From 40-80 sp964503665 (GTDB taxonomy: Bacteria > Bacteroidota > Bacteroidia > Flavobacteriales_D > Crocinitomicaceae), in the NCBI GenBank assembly GCA_964503665.1, contig CAZDAR010000019.1, positions 1-42,482 on the forward strand: DNA of 42,482 nucleotides, written 5' to 3'. Shown here in pieces: positions 16,208 through 24,825 of the stretch; the first letter of the stretch is position 1, and each line of letters begins with the position of its first letter. The notes beneath the pieces are model-generated. The model was given only the letters and a program-made list of their open reading frames with translations. It searched no databases and was not told where the DNA came from. The position numbers were made by a program, and so were the translations under genes.

Positions 16208-16525
16208 TTATAAAATCGCGTCTAACTTAGATGTTAGTTGTGTTTTTGGAACAGCTCCAACAGATTTGTCAACAACTTCTCCATTTTTTACAAAAATGAT
16301 AGTTGGAATATTTCGAACACCGAATTGTACGGATAATTGTGGGTTTTTATCCACGTCTACTTTTCCAACAACTGCTTTTCCGTCGTACTCTTTGGATATT
16401 TCTTCAACAACTGGACCAACCATTCGACAAGGACCACACCATTCTGCCCAAAAATCAATCATTACTGGTTTGTCAGATTTCATTACTAAATCTTGAAAAT
16501 TCTCATCTGTAATCTCTAAAGCCAT
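16208..16525 (-). CDS. trxA: Thioredoxin
   Basis: This 105-residue cytosolic thioredoxin has the WAEWCGPC active site, the buried Asp of FWAEW context, and the cis-proline segment VRNIPTIIFVKNG. There is no signal peptide, so it acts on cytosolic disulfides (reductases, peroxiredoxins). A purine-rich AAAGGAAG lies 13-20 bp before the ATG. It is the last gene of the menD-side cluster, 68 bp after the hypothetical membrane protein, and ends in a strong terminator. Confidence 0.96.
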   Translation of the reverse strand: MALEITDENFQDLVMKSDKPVMIDFWAEWCGPCRMVGPVVEEISKEYDGKAVVGKVDVDKNPQLSVQFGVRNIPTIIFVKNGEVVDKSVGAVPKTQLTSKLDAIL

Positions 16526-16593
16526 AGTCTTTATTTTTTTTCTTCCTTTAAAAGGAACGTTTATACTAATTTTAATTTATAACAAGTTTACTA

Positions 16594-16983
16594 TTAATTA
16601 TCCAATTTAGGATTGTCAATTGTTATTTTTTTAAATATTCGCTGATTATTGGTTCGTAATTGATAATAATAATCTCCATTTCCAAGCTGGGTAGAATCGA
16701 ACTTCAAAATGTGTTGCCCTTTTTCAAATTCTTTAGAGACAATCGTTATAATTGGTTCAAAATTAAGTGTTACTATTTCGAAATCAATCATCCGTTTCTC
16801 TTTACAGCTAAAACAAAAATCGATAATTCCATACGAAGGTCTAATTTCGACGGAGGTCAATTCACAATAATTATCGGAACTAACATTTCCTCGATTCATT
16901 CTCTTTAACAATGCTTTGTATAATACGATCAATAGGATGACCATAGATGCAACATAAAAGATAGTTAATAGTAATTTTATCAT
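16594..16983 (-). CDS. Hypothetical single-pass membrane protein
   Basis: This 129-residue protein has an N-terminal membrane helix (about residues 3-25, LLLTIFYVASMVILLIVLYKALL), followed by a positively charged KRMNR and a probable beta-rich exported domain. ICFSCKEK-like Cys pair (FCFSCKEK) is the only cysteine motif. I recognise no family. It is third after menD, 8 bp downstream of the DUF493 gene, so it is co-transcribed. Confidence 0.6.
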   Translation of the reverse strand: MIKLLLTIFYVASMVILLIVLYKALLKRMNRGNVSSDNYCELTSVEIRPSYGIIDFCFSCKEKRMIDFEIVTLNFEPIITIVSKEFEKGQHILKFDSTQLGNGDYYYQLRTNNQRIFKKITIDNPKLDN

Positions 16984-16991
16984 ATTTATAA

Positions 16992-17267
16992 TTATAATGA
17001 AACAATACCTTCCACTTTACTTGCTTTACGATAGATTTCAAGTATTGATTCAACATCTAACATTACTGTTTTAATACTGATACTTGTAAATTTACCAGAG
17101 CTGGAATCTCTCATGTTAATTTCTGCCGTATCATCAAATAATGAATGAATAATACTGACTTTTTCATTTTCAGAAGGAACAATAAATTTGAAAAAGTAAA
17201 CTGCTGGCCAAGATTGTTCATTCAGCTTTGCTTTTAACGATTCCATTCCTTTATCAAAATCTTTCAT
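16992..17267 (-). CDS. DUF493 (YbeD-like) protein
   Basis: This 91-residue protein has a pattern of WPAVYFFKFIVPS near the start and GKFTSISIKTVMLDVESILEIYRKASKVEGIVSL at the end. This fits the DUF493/YbeD family, small ferredoxin-like-fold proteins similar to the ACT-type regulatory domain. The function is unknown; a ligand-sensing or regulatory role has been suggested for the fold. The ATG overlaps the stop of the preceding gene by one base (TAATG), indicating translational coupling. Confidence 0.7.
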   Translation of the reverse strand: MKDFDKGMESLKAKLNEQSWPAVYFFKFIVPSENEKVSIIHSLFDDTAEINMRDSSSGKFTSISIKTVMLDVESILEIYRKASKVEGIVSL

Positions 17268-17836
17268 TAGTATTTCTTGAACAACAAAAATAACCTTTTC
17301 ATTTCGTTTAATAGTTCAATTGGTAAAATGTTTGTGCTATTTTTAATTTTGTCTATTGTAATTGTTTGACTTTCAGCAATTTCTTTTATTAATTCATGAA
17401 TTCTCATCGGATCTGGCTCTTTTGAAACGATTATACTTTCATCTTCTTCTAAAAAGTTGAAAACGCTACCAAATTCTTTTTCGTTCGCACACATTTCCTC
17501 CATTATGGCATAAACCTCAGAAAGTGATTGTGATGCAAACATACGTTGTTTTAGTTTGCTCTTGTTTGAAAAGTAAGTAGTAAATAAATCTTCTAATAGC
17601 TCCTGATTATATGGAAGAAGAGAGATTGAATCACCTTTTTCTACTACATCCTCAGGAAATAAGTCCTGTTGAATGTCTATTAGGTCACTCAGTCGCTTCA
17701 GTTTTCGATTAAACATTTTTACAATTGGTGGCTTTTGAATTGCATATTGCTTTATTTCAAATGCTTCTTCTACTATTCCTTCTCGAATAGTTTGTAATTC
17801 TTCTGTAGAAAACTCGATAAATTCTTCTTTATCCAT
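17267..17836 (-). CDS. Hypothetical acidic helical protein
   Basis: This 189-residue protein is unrecognised. It is rich in Glu and Lys, mostly alpha-helical in appearance, with no signal peptide, no membrane helix and no cysteine cluster. It starts 15 bp after menD and its TAA overlaps the DUF493 ATG by one base, so it belongs to the same operon. The context does not suggest a precise role; a link to menaquinone synthesis would be guesswork. Confidence 0.6.
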   Translation of the reverse strand: MDKEEFIEFSTEELQTIREGIVEEAFEIKQYAIQKPPIVKMFNRKLKRLSDLIDIQQDLFPEDVVEKGDSISLLPYNQELLEDLFTTYFSNKSKLKQRMFASQSLSEVYAIMEEMCANEKEFGSVFNFLEEDESIIVSKEPDPMRIHELIKEIAESQTITIDKIKNSTNILPIELLNEMKRLFLLFKKY

Positions 17837-17851
17837 GAAGATGTTGAATTT

Positions 17852-19546
17852 TTATATGGTGAAAAAGTTCTTTAATTGACTGCTGTTCTCTCCCTTGTCT
17901 GTGAAAATCTCCATTAAATAAGCAGAATTATCTGACGTCTGGGTGTAGAAATCGTGCATTTGTGCTTCCACCTCTTCTAAATTAGTTGCTTTGAAATAAC
18001 GAACACCATACGATTGGCAAATTCCTTCTGCCGTAAATTGATGTTTGTAGACGAAGTTTTCATTCAATTCATCCGTTGTATCTGGACCTGGTATAATGTT
18101 AAAAATATCACCTCCACCATTATTTATTAGGAAAACGCGCAAGTTTGATAACTTTAGCTGATTCCAAAATGCATTCGAATCGTAGAAAAACGACATGTCG
18201 CCAATAATTAAAGTGTGGCATTTGTCTTTCGAGATTAAACTTGCTCCTGCAGCGGTACTGGCACTTCCATCAATTCCACTTGTTCCTCGGTTACACCAAT
18301 AATGAATGGATTTTATGGGCGTAAACAATTGACTATAACGAATGACAGAGCTATTAGCTAAATGAAGATGAGAGTCATCGGGCACGCAATCTAAGAGACA
18401 CTCAAAAACACTTAAATCACAATAAGTCTTTTCTGAATCAAGATATAAATGTAGTTTTTCTTCCTGTAGAAAGTCCATTTGTTTCCACTTGTTGCCGAAG
18501 TTAGAAGTTCCTTCGTTTACAAATGTTCCCAATAAACTAATGAAATCCACTTCGCTCACCAACAGGCTTTTAGTCAGTGATTTATAAGTATCCATGTAAG
18601 GGGAATTAGAGCCAATCTTCCAATGATGTTTGGGTTGATATGATCTAAAAAATTGTTTGATTTTCTTTGATACAATAGCTCCTCCAATCGTAATTAATAA
18701 ATCAGGAGCAAAATTGACTTTCTCCTCTTCTGAAATTCCATTTAAGGTTCTGTCAATACAATTGACGAAATCACGATCCAATAAATTGGAAGTGTTTTCA
18801 ACCATAATAGCAACGTTTGGAAGACTATTTAGATTTTTAAGAACACTCAATAAATAATCATCTGGTTGATGTTGGCCAACTAGAACCATTATTTTCTCCG
18901 TTTCTTTCCAAATATCTTTTAGAGAACGAAGCTCTTCTGCTGGAACGGATAGTTTACCATCTATAATCTGACTTGGCACTATATGTTGAATGGCTGAATC
19001 GAGTGTCGCTTTTTGATATAATGGTTCTGATAAAGGAAAATTAATATGAACGGGGCCTTTTATACTTCCATTACAAAGATGATATGCAGTAGCGATTTCA
19101 CGTGAGTTAAACCAAGCGTCATCATTCGAAATATGATTTTCTCTTAATGCTGTATAATAACGTACGTGATTTTTGAGCACGTCTTCTTGACGAATAGTTT
19201 GTCCGTCACCTTGATCTATCCAATCAATAGGTCTATCTGCTGAAATAATGACGAGTGGAATGTGTTGATAATATGCTTCTGCAACAGCAGGATAGTAATT
19301 CAATAAAGCAGAGCCAGATGTACATATTAAGACAACGGGTTGGTTTAATTGCTGTGCCATACCGAGCGCATAAAAACCAGCACTTCGTTCGTCAGGTATG
19401 ACGATTGATTTAAAGAAATCATGTTGTTGAATAGCAATGACTAGCGGGGCGTTTCTGGAGCCCGGAGAAAAAACGATATTTTGTACGTTTAAGTGAACTA
19501 AATGCGAAACTAACAATTGGACACCTTTTTTGGAACTGGAGGTCAT
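17852..19546 (-). CDS. menD: MenD, SEPHCHC synthase of menaquinone biosynthesis
   Basis: This 564-residue thiamine diphosphate enzyme is of normal length for MenD. The N-terminal domain carries VFSPGSRNAPLVIA, the isochorismate-side signature, then CTSGSALLNYYPAVAEAY. The C-terminal domain has NRGTSGIDGSASTAAGAS and the ThDP/Mg motif GDMSFFYDSNAF...LINNGGGDIFNIIPG. It joins 2-oxoglutarate, with loss of CO2, to isochorismate. Menaquinone is the respiratory quinone of Flavobacteriia, so this is a core gene. It heads the operon with three small genes. menF, menB and menH are not near it here. Confidence 0.96.
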   Translation of the reverse strand: MTSSSKKGVQLLVSHLVHLNVQNIVFSPGSRNAPLVIAIQQHDFFKSIVIPDERSAGFYALGMAQQLNQPVVLICTSGSALLNYYPAVAEAYYQHIPLVIISADRPIDWIDQGDGQTIRQEDVLKNHVRYYTALRENHISNDDAWFNSREIATAYHLCNGSIKGPVHINFPLSEPLYQKATLDSAIQHIVPSQIIDGKLSVPAEELRSLKDIWKETEKIMVLVGQHQPDDYLLSVLKNLNSLPNVAIMVENTSNLLDRDFVNCIDRTLNGISEEEKVNFAPDLLITIGGAIVSKKIKQFFRSYQPKHHWKIGSNSPYMDTYKSLTKSLLVSEVDFISLLGTFVNEGTSNFGNKWKQMDFLQEEKLHLYLDSEKTYCDLSVFECLLDCVPDDSHLHLANSSVIRYSQLFTPIKSIHYWCNRGTSGIDGSASTAAGASLISKDKCHTLIIGDMSFFYDSNAFWNQLKLSNLRVFLINNGGGDIFNIIPGPDTTDELNENFVYKHQFTAEGICQSYGVRYFKATNLEEVEAQMHDFYTQTSDNSAYLMEIFTDKGENSSQLKNFFTI

Positions 19547-19569
19547 TGTAAATGATTAAATATACGTTA

Positions 19570-19577
19570 CAAATTTA
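19570..19577 (-). promoter_or_regulatory. Candidate -7 element of menD
   Basis: On the minus strand this reads TAAATTTG, 23 bp before the menD ATG. The -33 position is T-rich without a clean TTG. It stands back to back with the ATP synthase promoter at 19652-19681. Confidence 0.45.
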
Positions 19578-19651
19578 AGTATTTTATTGAGTGTAAAAAA
19601 ATCGTCCCCTAGTCGCAGGGTGTTATTTTATCAACAAAAAAAACTTTATAC

Positions 19652-19681
19652 TTGGTTGTTCAATAAAAGTTAGTAAATTTG
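19652..19681 (+). promoter_or_regulatory. Promoter of the ATP synthase operon
   Basis: A -33 TTG at 19652-19654 and a -7 TAAATTTG at 19674-19681 are separated by 19 bp, the best-matching promoter in the window. Transcription should begin near 19688, which rules out the in-frame TTG at 19679 as the atpB start and supports ATG 19721. Confidence 0.75.
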
Positions 19682-19720
19682 CCGAAAATTTTAGAAGGCG
19701 TATTCAAACTGTTTAAAGTA

Positions 19721-20833
19721 ATGATTGGTCAAAATACTATAAAATCGATTTTATTAGCACTAACTCTAGTGTTCAGCTCAGTTGTTTCATTTGCTGAGAC
19801 AACGATTGAAAAAGATGAATTAGAATTAGCAAAGGAATTTGATATTAATGGATTAATCATGCATCACATTAAAGATGCTCATGAAATTCATTTGTGGGGA
19901 GGGGAACACGATGGAACCTCCATTTATTTACCGATTATTTTAGTGGACAATGGCTTAAAGACCTTTTCCTCTAAGAATTTTTATCATGGTGAATTAAAAA
20001 CAACAACTGATAGTAAGACAGGTGAAGAAATGGATTACATTTCAGGCGTTGGTGCCGCTGAAGGATATGCACTTTATCACGAAAAGATATACAAATTAGA
20101 TAATGGGGAATTGCATTTTGAAGATGGACATCCGCACAATGCAAGAGCAATGAGTATATCAATGACTAAGAACGTTGTTGTTTTGTTTCTAATTTCGATT
20201 ATTCTTTGCTTAGTGGCTTTTGGAACGGCTAGACATTACAAAAAGAATGGAGCGGTTGCACCGAAAGGAATTTCTAAATTCATTGAACCTTTAGTTATCT
20301 TTATTCGTGACGATGTGGCGAAAGAAACAATAGGAGAACATAAGTATTTAAAATACACACCCTATATATTGACGATTTTCTTCTTTATTTTAATTGGGAA
20401 TCTTATTGGTCTATTACCTTTGTTAGGTGCTAACTTTACAGGAAATATAACGGTAACATTCTTCCTAGCGATGTGTACTATGTTGGTGACTTTATTTTCA
20501 GGGAACAAGAATTATTGGAAGCATATTTTTGCCACTCCAGGTGTTCCAAAACCATTATTGTTAATAATGATGCCAATTGAGGTTGTAGGTATTTTCACCA
20601 AGCCTTTTGCCTTAATGATTCGTTTGTTTGCGAACATGACAGCAGGTCACGTAATTATCTTAGCATTTATCGGCATTATATTCATTAATAAGAATATGGC
20701 TTGGGGAGCACTTTCTGTTCCGATGGCATTATTTATATCCGTATTAGAAATTTTGGTAGCGTTCTTACAAGCGTATTTATTTGCAATTCTTTCAGGATTG
20801 TTTATAGGTGCTGCAGTAGAAGAACACCATTAA
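19721..20833 (+). CDS. atpB: F-type ATP synthase subunit a with extended N-terminal periplasmic region
   Basis: From the ATG at 19721 the protein has 370 residues, about 100 more than E. coli subunit a. It opens with a signal-like helix (SILLALTLVFSSVVSFA) and a hydrophilic, His-rich stretch (MHHIKDAHEIHLWGGEHDG) before the usual five or so membrane helices. The essential arginine is in FALMIRLFANMTAGHV, and LLGANFTGNITVT and the helix near AFLQAYLFAILSG are typical. It forms the proton half-channels against the c-ring. The extended front end is common in Bacteroidota. A TTG at 19679 is rejected because it precedes the likely transcription start. Confidence 0.95.
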   Translation: MIGQNTIKSILLALTLVFSSVVSFAETTIEKDELELAKEFDINGLIMHHIKDAHEIHLWGGEHDGTSIYLPIILVDNGLKTFSSKNFYHGELKTTTDSKTGEEMDYISGVGAAEGYALYHEKIYKLDNGELHFEDGHPHNARAMSISMTKNVVVLFLISIILCLVAFGTARHYKKNGAVAPKGISKFIEPLVIFIRDDVAKETIGEHKYLKYTPYILTIFFFILIGNLIGLLPLLGANFTGNITVTFFLAMCTMLVTLFSGNKNYWKHIFATPGVPKPLLLIMMPIEVVGIFTKPFALMIRLFANMTAGHVIILAFIGIIFINKNMAWGALSVPMALFISVLEILVAFLQAYLFAILSGLFIGAAVEEHH

Positions 20834-20871
20834 TAAAAGCAATAAATTTTAATCAGTAAAAACAAATAAAA

Positions 20872-21078
20872 ATGACAGGTACAGTAGCAGCAATTGGAGC
20901 AGGTCTTGCAGTATTAGGAGCAGGAATCGGAATTGGTAGAGTAGGTGGTTCAGCAATGGACGCTATCGCTCGTCAACCAGAAGCTTCAGGAAAAATTCAA
21001 ACGGCTATGATTATCGCAGCGGCATTGATTGAAGGGGTAGCTCTTTTCGGTGTTGTTGTTGGTTTCCTTGGTCTTTAA
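20872..21078 (+). CDS. atpE: F-type ATP synthase subunit c
   Basis: This 68-residue hairpin of two membrane helices has the glycine-rich helix 1 (GAGLAVLGAGIGIGR), polar loop ARQPEASGKIQ and the ion-binding Glu54 in ALIEGVALFG. The Gln and Ser/Thr companions of sodium-binding c subunits are absent next to Glu54, so proton coupling is expected. It is needed in about ten or more copies per complex. A strong terminator stem-loop follows 10 bp after the stop. Confidence 0.96.
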   Translation: MTGTVAAIGAGLAVLGAGIGIGRVGGSAMDAIARQPEASGKIQTAMIIAAALIEGVALFGVVVGFLGL

Positions 21079-21088
21079 GAATCCAAGT

Positions 21089-21122
21089 CGGTTTGCAACG
21101 GTTGGTTGCAAACCGGTTTTTT
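21089..21122 (+). terminator. Strong intra-operon terminator between atpE and atpF
   Basis: CGGTTTGCAAC (21089-21099) and GTTGCAAACCG (21105-21115) form a perfect 11-bp stem with a 5-base loop, followed by GTTTTTT. It has all the marks of a factor-independent terminator yet sits in the middle of the atp operon. Partial read-through would give more atpB-atpE transcript than downstream genes. It could also serve as a 3' RNA stabiliser. Confidence 0.85.
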
Positions 21123-21151
21123 AAATTAAAATTGAATAAAATAAATATACG

Positions 21152-21646
21152 ATGGATTTAATTACACCGGATTTAGGGTTGTTATTTTGGACAGGATTAG
21201 TATTCATTCTCTTGTTATTCCTTTTAACAAAATTTGCTTGGAAGCCTATTTTAAATATGGTTAATAAGCGTGAGAAAGACATTGAAGAGGCGTTAGAGTT
21301 GGCAAAGAAAACGAGAGTTGAAATGGCTGCTTTACAATCTCAAAATGAATCTTTATTAAAAGAAACAAAGGCAGAGAGAGACGCTATCATTAAAGATGCA
21401 CGTGAAGTAGCTTCCAAAATGGTTGAAGATGCTAAAGGCAAAGCAAAAGTGGAAGGAGAGAAGATGATTGAAGGAGCAAGATTGGCTATTCAGTCTGAAA
21501 AGCATGCAGCCTTAGCGGATATGAAATCTCAAGTGACAGAACTAGCATTGGAAATAGCAGAGAAAGTTGTTAAAAACACTTTAAGTGATAGTTCAAAACA
21601 AAAAGAATTAGCTACAACATTGGCTGAAGAATTAAACTTGAATTAA
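21152..21646 (+). CDS. atpF: F-type ATP synthase subunit b
   Basis: This 164-residue protein has an N-terminal membrane helix (LLFWTGLVFILLLFLLTKFAWKPIL) followed by a long charged helix with coiled-coil character (KREKDIEEALELAKKTRVEM and onward), the peripheral stalk dimer. The length is normal. It begins 30 bp after the intra-operon terminator and 5 bp before atpH. No own TAnnTTTG promoter is seen upstream. Confidence 0.95.
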   Translation: MDLITPDLGLLFWTGLVFILLLFLLTKFAWKPILNMVNKREKDIEEALELAKKTRVEMAALQSQNESLLKETKAERDAIIKDAREVASKMVEDAKGKAKVEGEKMIEGARLAIQSEKHAALADMKSQVTELALEIAEKVVKNTLSDSSKQKELATTLAEELNLN

Positions 21647-21650
21647 AGAC

Positions 21651-22181
21651 ATGAAAAGTACTAAATCAGCAATTAGATATGCTAAAGCATTGTTGGAGTT
21701 GAGTGTAGAACAAAACAACTTTGACAAGGTGGCTGTGAATATGCAAGAAATTGCTAGTGCTACTTCCAATCGAGAGTTTTTGTTATTAATAAATAGTCCA
21801 ATCGTTAGTGTTGATAAGAAAATCTCTATTTTCGATACGCTTTTTCCTAATTTTGAAGAACTTTCTAAAAAGTTTATTCATTTGATTACAAAAAACAGAA
21901 GGGAGCATTTGTTAGCAGCAATAGCGGAGAGTTATTTGAAGATATTAAAAGAACAGAATGGAATTACAGAAGTTATATTAACATCTGCATCTCCTTTAGA
22001 TGAAGCAACTAAAACGCTTATACTTTCTAAAATTAAATCTTTAACAAAAGATAAAGTAGAGGTTATTGATAAAGTGGATGAAAGTCTAATCGGTGGGTTT
22101 ACTATTCAGATTGAAGACCAAAAAGTCGACGCATCTGTAGCAAATCAGTTAAGAACAATAAAACAACGTTTAACAAGATAA
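21651..22181 (+). CDS. atpH: F-type ATP synthase subunit delta
   Basis: This 176-residue protein has the OSCP/delta family pattern: AIRYAKALLELSVEQN at the start, a helical N-terminal bundle, and the C-terminal signature LIGGFTIQIEDQKVDASVANQLRTIKQRL. It links the peripheral stalk to the F1 head. It is 4 bp after atpF and 33 bp before atpA. Confidence 0.95.
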   Translation: MKSTKSAIRYAKALLELSVEQNNFDKVAVNMQEIASATSNREFLLLINSPIVSVDKKISIFDTLFPNFEELSKKFIHLITKNRREHLLAAIAESYLKILKEQNGITEVILTSASPLDEATKTLILSKIKSLTKDKVEVIDKVDESLIGGFTIQIEDQKVDASVANQLRTIKQRLTR

Positions 22182-22214
22182 TTCGATCATTTCGAATAAG
22201 AAAATAGCAATAAT

Positions 22215-23789
22215 ATGGCAGGTGTAAAACCAGCAGAAATTTCTGCAATTTTAAGAGAGCAACTTTCAGGATTCAAATCAGAAGCTGAACTTCAAGAAGT
22301 CGGTACGGTTATCCAAATTGGTGACGGTATTGCTCGTATTTATGGATTAAATGGAGCACAATCTGGAGAACTTATTGAGTTCGACGGAGGTCTTCAGGGT
22401 ATTGTAATGAACTTGGAGGAAGACAATGTCGGAGTAGTGTTGTTAGGCCGTTCTAAAGATGTAAAAGAAGGAGATACAGCAAAACGTACTGGAAAAATTG
22501 CTTCTATAAAAGTAGGTGATGGTATGTTAGGTCGTGTAGTAAATACATTAGGTGAGCCTATCGATGGTAAAGGACCAATCGCTGGTGAGTTGTATGAAAT
22601 GCCTATCGAGCGTAAAGCTCCAGGGGTTATCTTCCGTCAGCCAGTAACAGAACCGTTACAAACAGGTATCAAGTCAATTGACGCCATGATTCCAATTGGA
22701 CGAGGACAACGTGAGTTAATCATTGGTGACCGTCAAACAGGAAAAACAACTGTTGCGATTGATGCGATTATTAATCAAAAAGAATTTTACGATAAAGGTG
22801 AACCAGTTTTCTGTATTTATGTAGCTATTGGACAAAAAGGTTCAACAGTAGCAGGAATCGTTAAGAAGTTGGAAGATGCAGGTGCTATGGCTTATACAAT
22901 CATTGTTGCGGCAAATGCATCTGATCCTGCACCAAACCAATTCTACGCACCAATGACTGGAGCTGCAATTGGTGAGTTTTTTCGTGATAGTGGAAGACCA
23001 GCATTAATTGTTTATGATGATTTATCGAAACAAGCGGTTGCTTACCGTGAGGTTTCTCTATTGTTGAGACGTCCACCAGGTCGTGAAGCATATCCAGGTG
23101 ACGTTTTCTACTTACACTCTCGTTTATTAGAAAGAGCTGCCAAAGTGATTAATGATGACGAAATTGCTGCAAGAATGAACGACCTACCGGATTCTATTAA
23201 GCATATGGTGAAAGGTGGTGGTTCTTTGACTGCTTTACCAATTATTGAAACACAAGCAGGTGACGTTTCTGCTTATATTCCAACTAACGTAATTTCGATT
23301 ACTGACGGACAAATCTTCTTAGAAGGTGACTTATTTAACGCAGGTATTCGTCCAGCAATTAACGTAGGTATTTCCGTATCTCGTGTTGGTGGTAACGCAC
23401 AAATTAAGTCCATGAAGAAAGTGGCAGGGACGCTTAAATTAGACCAAGCACAATATCGTGAATTGGAGGCGTTCGCTAAATTTGGTTCAGACTTAGACGC
23501 AGCAACTCAATCTGTTTTAGATAAAGGAGTTAGAAACGTGGAGATTTTGAATCAAAAAGACGGTGATCCATATCCAGTTGAAAAACAAATTGCAATTATC
23601 TATGCAGGAACGAAAAACTTATTGAGAAATGTACCTGTTAATATGGTAAAGGAATTTGAAAAAGAATACTTGAATTACCTAGAAAGCAAGCATGCTGATA
23701 CATTAGCTGCTCTGAGAGCTGGTAAATACGATGATTCTTTGACAGACGTATTAGCAAAAGTAGCGAAAGAGATTGCTGGAAAATATTAA
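22215..23789 (+). CDS. atpA: F-type ATP synthase subunit alpha
   Basis: This 524-residue protein has the alpha-subunit N-terminal beta barrel (GDGIARIYGLNGAQSGELIEF), Walker A GDRQTGKTTVAID, PGREAYPGDVFYLHSRLLERAAK, and the arginine-finger region around NVGISVSRVGGNAQIKSMKK. It forms non-catalytic nucleotide sites of F1. Its partner atpD (beta) is not next to it; in many Flavobacteriia atpDC is a separate locus. Confidence 0.97.
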   Translation: MAGVKPAEISAILREQLSGFKSEAELQEVGTVIQIGDGIARIYGLNGAQSGELIEFDGGLQGIVMNLEEDNVGVVLLGRSKDVKEGDTAKRTGKIASIKVGDGMLGRVVNTLGEPIDGKGPIAGELYEMPIERKAPGVIFRQPVTEPLQTGIKSIDAMIPIGRGQRELIIGDRQTGKTTVAIDAIINQKEFYDKGEPVFCIYVAIGQKGSTVAGIVKKLEDAGAMAYTIIVAANASDPAPNQFYAPMTGAAIGEFFRDSGRPALIVYDDLSKQAVAYREVSLLLRRPPGREAYPGDVFYLHSRLLERAAKVINDDEIAARMNDLPDSIKHMVKGGGSLTALPIIETQAGDVSAYIPTNVISITDGQIFLEGDLFNAGIRPAINVGISVSRVGGNAQIKSMKKVAGTLKLDQAQYRELEAFAKFGSDLDAATQSVLDKGVRNVEILNQKDGDPYPVEKQIAIIYAGTKNLLRNVPVNMVKEFEKEYLNYLESKHADTLAALRAGKYDDSLTDVLAKVAKEIAGKY

Positions 23790-23876
23790 AATTAAAATAG
23801 TTAAATGAAGAGCTATTTGAATTGATAGTAGTAGTTGCTACTCTTAATTTTATAAGATCATTTATCATTTAAAAAG

Positions 23877-24752
23877 ATGGCAAATTTAAAAGAAATACGT
23901 AATAGAATAGCCTCAGTTGGATCGACCATGCAGATTACTTCTGCTATGAAGATGGTTTCTGCAGCAAAGTTGAAAAGAGCTCAAAATGCTATTCATCGAA
24001 TGAGACCTTATTCCGATAAGTTAACGGAGATTTTACAAAGTGTGAGTTCGACTTTAGACTTATCTGAAAATGGTTATTCTGATCAAAGAGAGGAACAAAA
24101 TATCTTGATTATCGCGATTTCTTCTAATAGAGGTTTGTGTGGTGGTTTTAATAGCAATATCATTAAGAAAGTGAATCGTTTATTAGCAACTGAATATGCT
24201 GATAAGAATGTGACTGTTTTACCGATTGGAAAGAAAGTCTTTGATGCTGTAAAAAACACTCGTCAAACACTTACTACTGATTCATTAGGAGTGGACGATT
24301 TCTATGCTGATTTCACCTTTAAGAATGCTGCAACAATTGCTGATTTCACAATGGATGGATTTATGTCAAAGAAATTTGATAAAGTAATCATCATCTATAA
24401 TCAATTTGTGAACGCAGCAACTCAAGTAGTCATGAATGAGCAATTTTTGCCAATTCTACCCACTGTAAAAGAAGAAAACGCTGCTTCTACAGGTGATTAC
24501 ATCTATGAGCCTTCTAAAAAGGAAATTGTCGAGGATTTGATTCCTAAATCACTAAGAACACAATTGTACAAAGCTCTTTTAGATTCTCACGCTTCTGAGC
24601 ATGGTGCTCGAATGATTGCGATGAATAAAGCAACGGATAACGCATCAGAATTGAAACGCGTATTAACGATTAGCTATAACAAAGCAAGACAAGCAGCAAT
24701 TACTAACGAAATCCTTGAGATTGTTGGTGGAGCTGAAGCATTGAATAATTAA
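23877..24752 (+). CDS. atpG: F-type ATP synthase subunit gamma
   Basis: This 291-residue protein starts with the invariant LKEIRNRIASVGSTMQITSAMKMVSAAKLKRA helix that forms the central shaft, and ends with the conserved ITNEILEIVGGAEAL. SSNRGLCGGFNSNI is the family central motif. It closes the operon, 87 bp after atpA, and is followed by a terminator. Confidence 0.97.
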   Translation: MANLKEIRNRIASVGSTMQITSAMKMVSAAKLKRAQNAIHRMRPYSDKLTEILQSVSSTLDLSENGYSDQREEQNILIIAISSNRGLCGGFNSNIIKKVNRLLATEYADKNVTVLPIGKKVFDAVKNTRQTLTTDSLGVDDFYADFTFKNAATIADFTMDGFMSKKFDKVIIIYNQFVNAATQVVMNEQFLPILPTVKEENAASTGDYIYEPSKKEIVEDLIPKSLRTQLYKALLDSHASEHGARMIAMNKATDNASELKRVLTISYNKARQAAITNEILEIVGGAEALNN

Positions 24753-24766
24753 TTGACGATTTTAAA

Positions 24767-24807
24767 ATAAAAAAGCCGATGGAGATTTTCTTCATTGGCT
24801 TTTTTTG
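24767..24807 (+). terminator. Terminator between the atp operon and the convergent glycosyltransferase gene
   Basis: GCCGATGGA (24775-24783) pairs with TTCATTGGC (24791-24799), 9 bp with two G-T pairs, between an A-rich tract and a T7 run. It sits between convergent stops and probably works in both directions. Confidence 0.8.
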
Positions 24808-24825
24808 ATTGTGATTTAATTCAGT

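Noticed and set aside
19601..19650. CCC...GGG hairpin before the ATP synthase promoter as a riboswitch
   Set aside because: The stem is 3-4 bp and lies upstream of the likely transcription start, so it is not in the mRNA.
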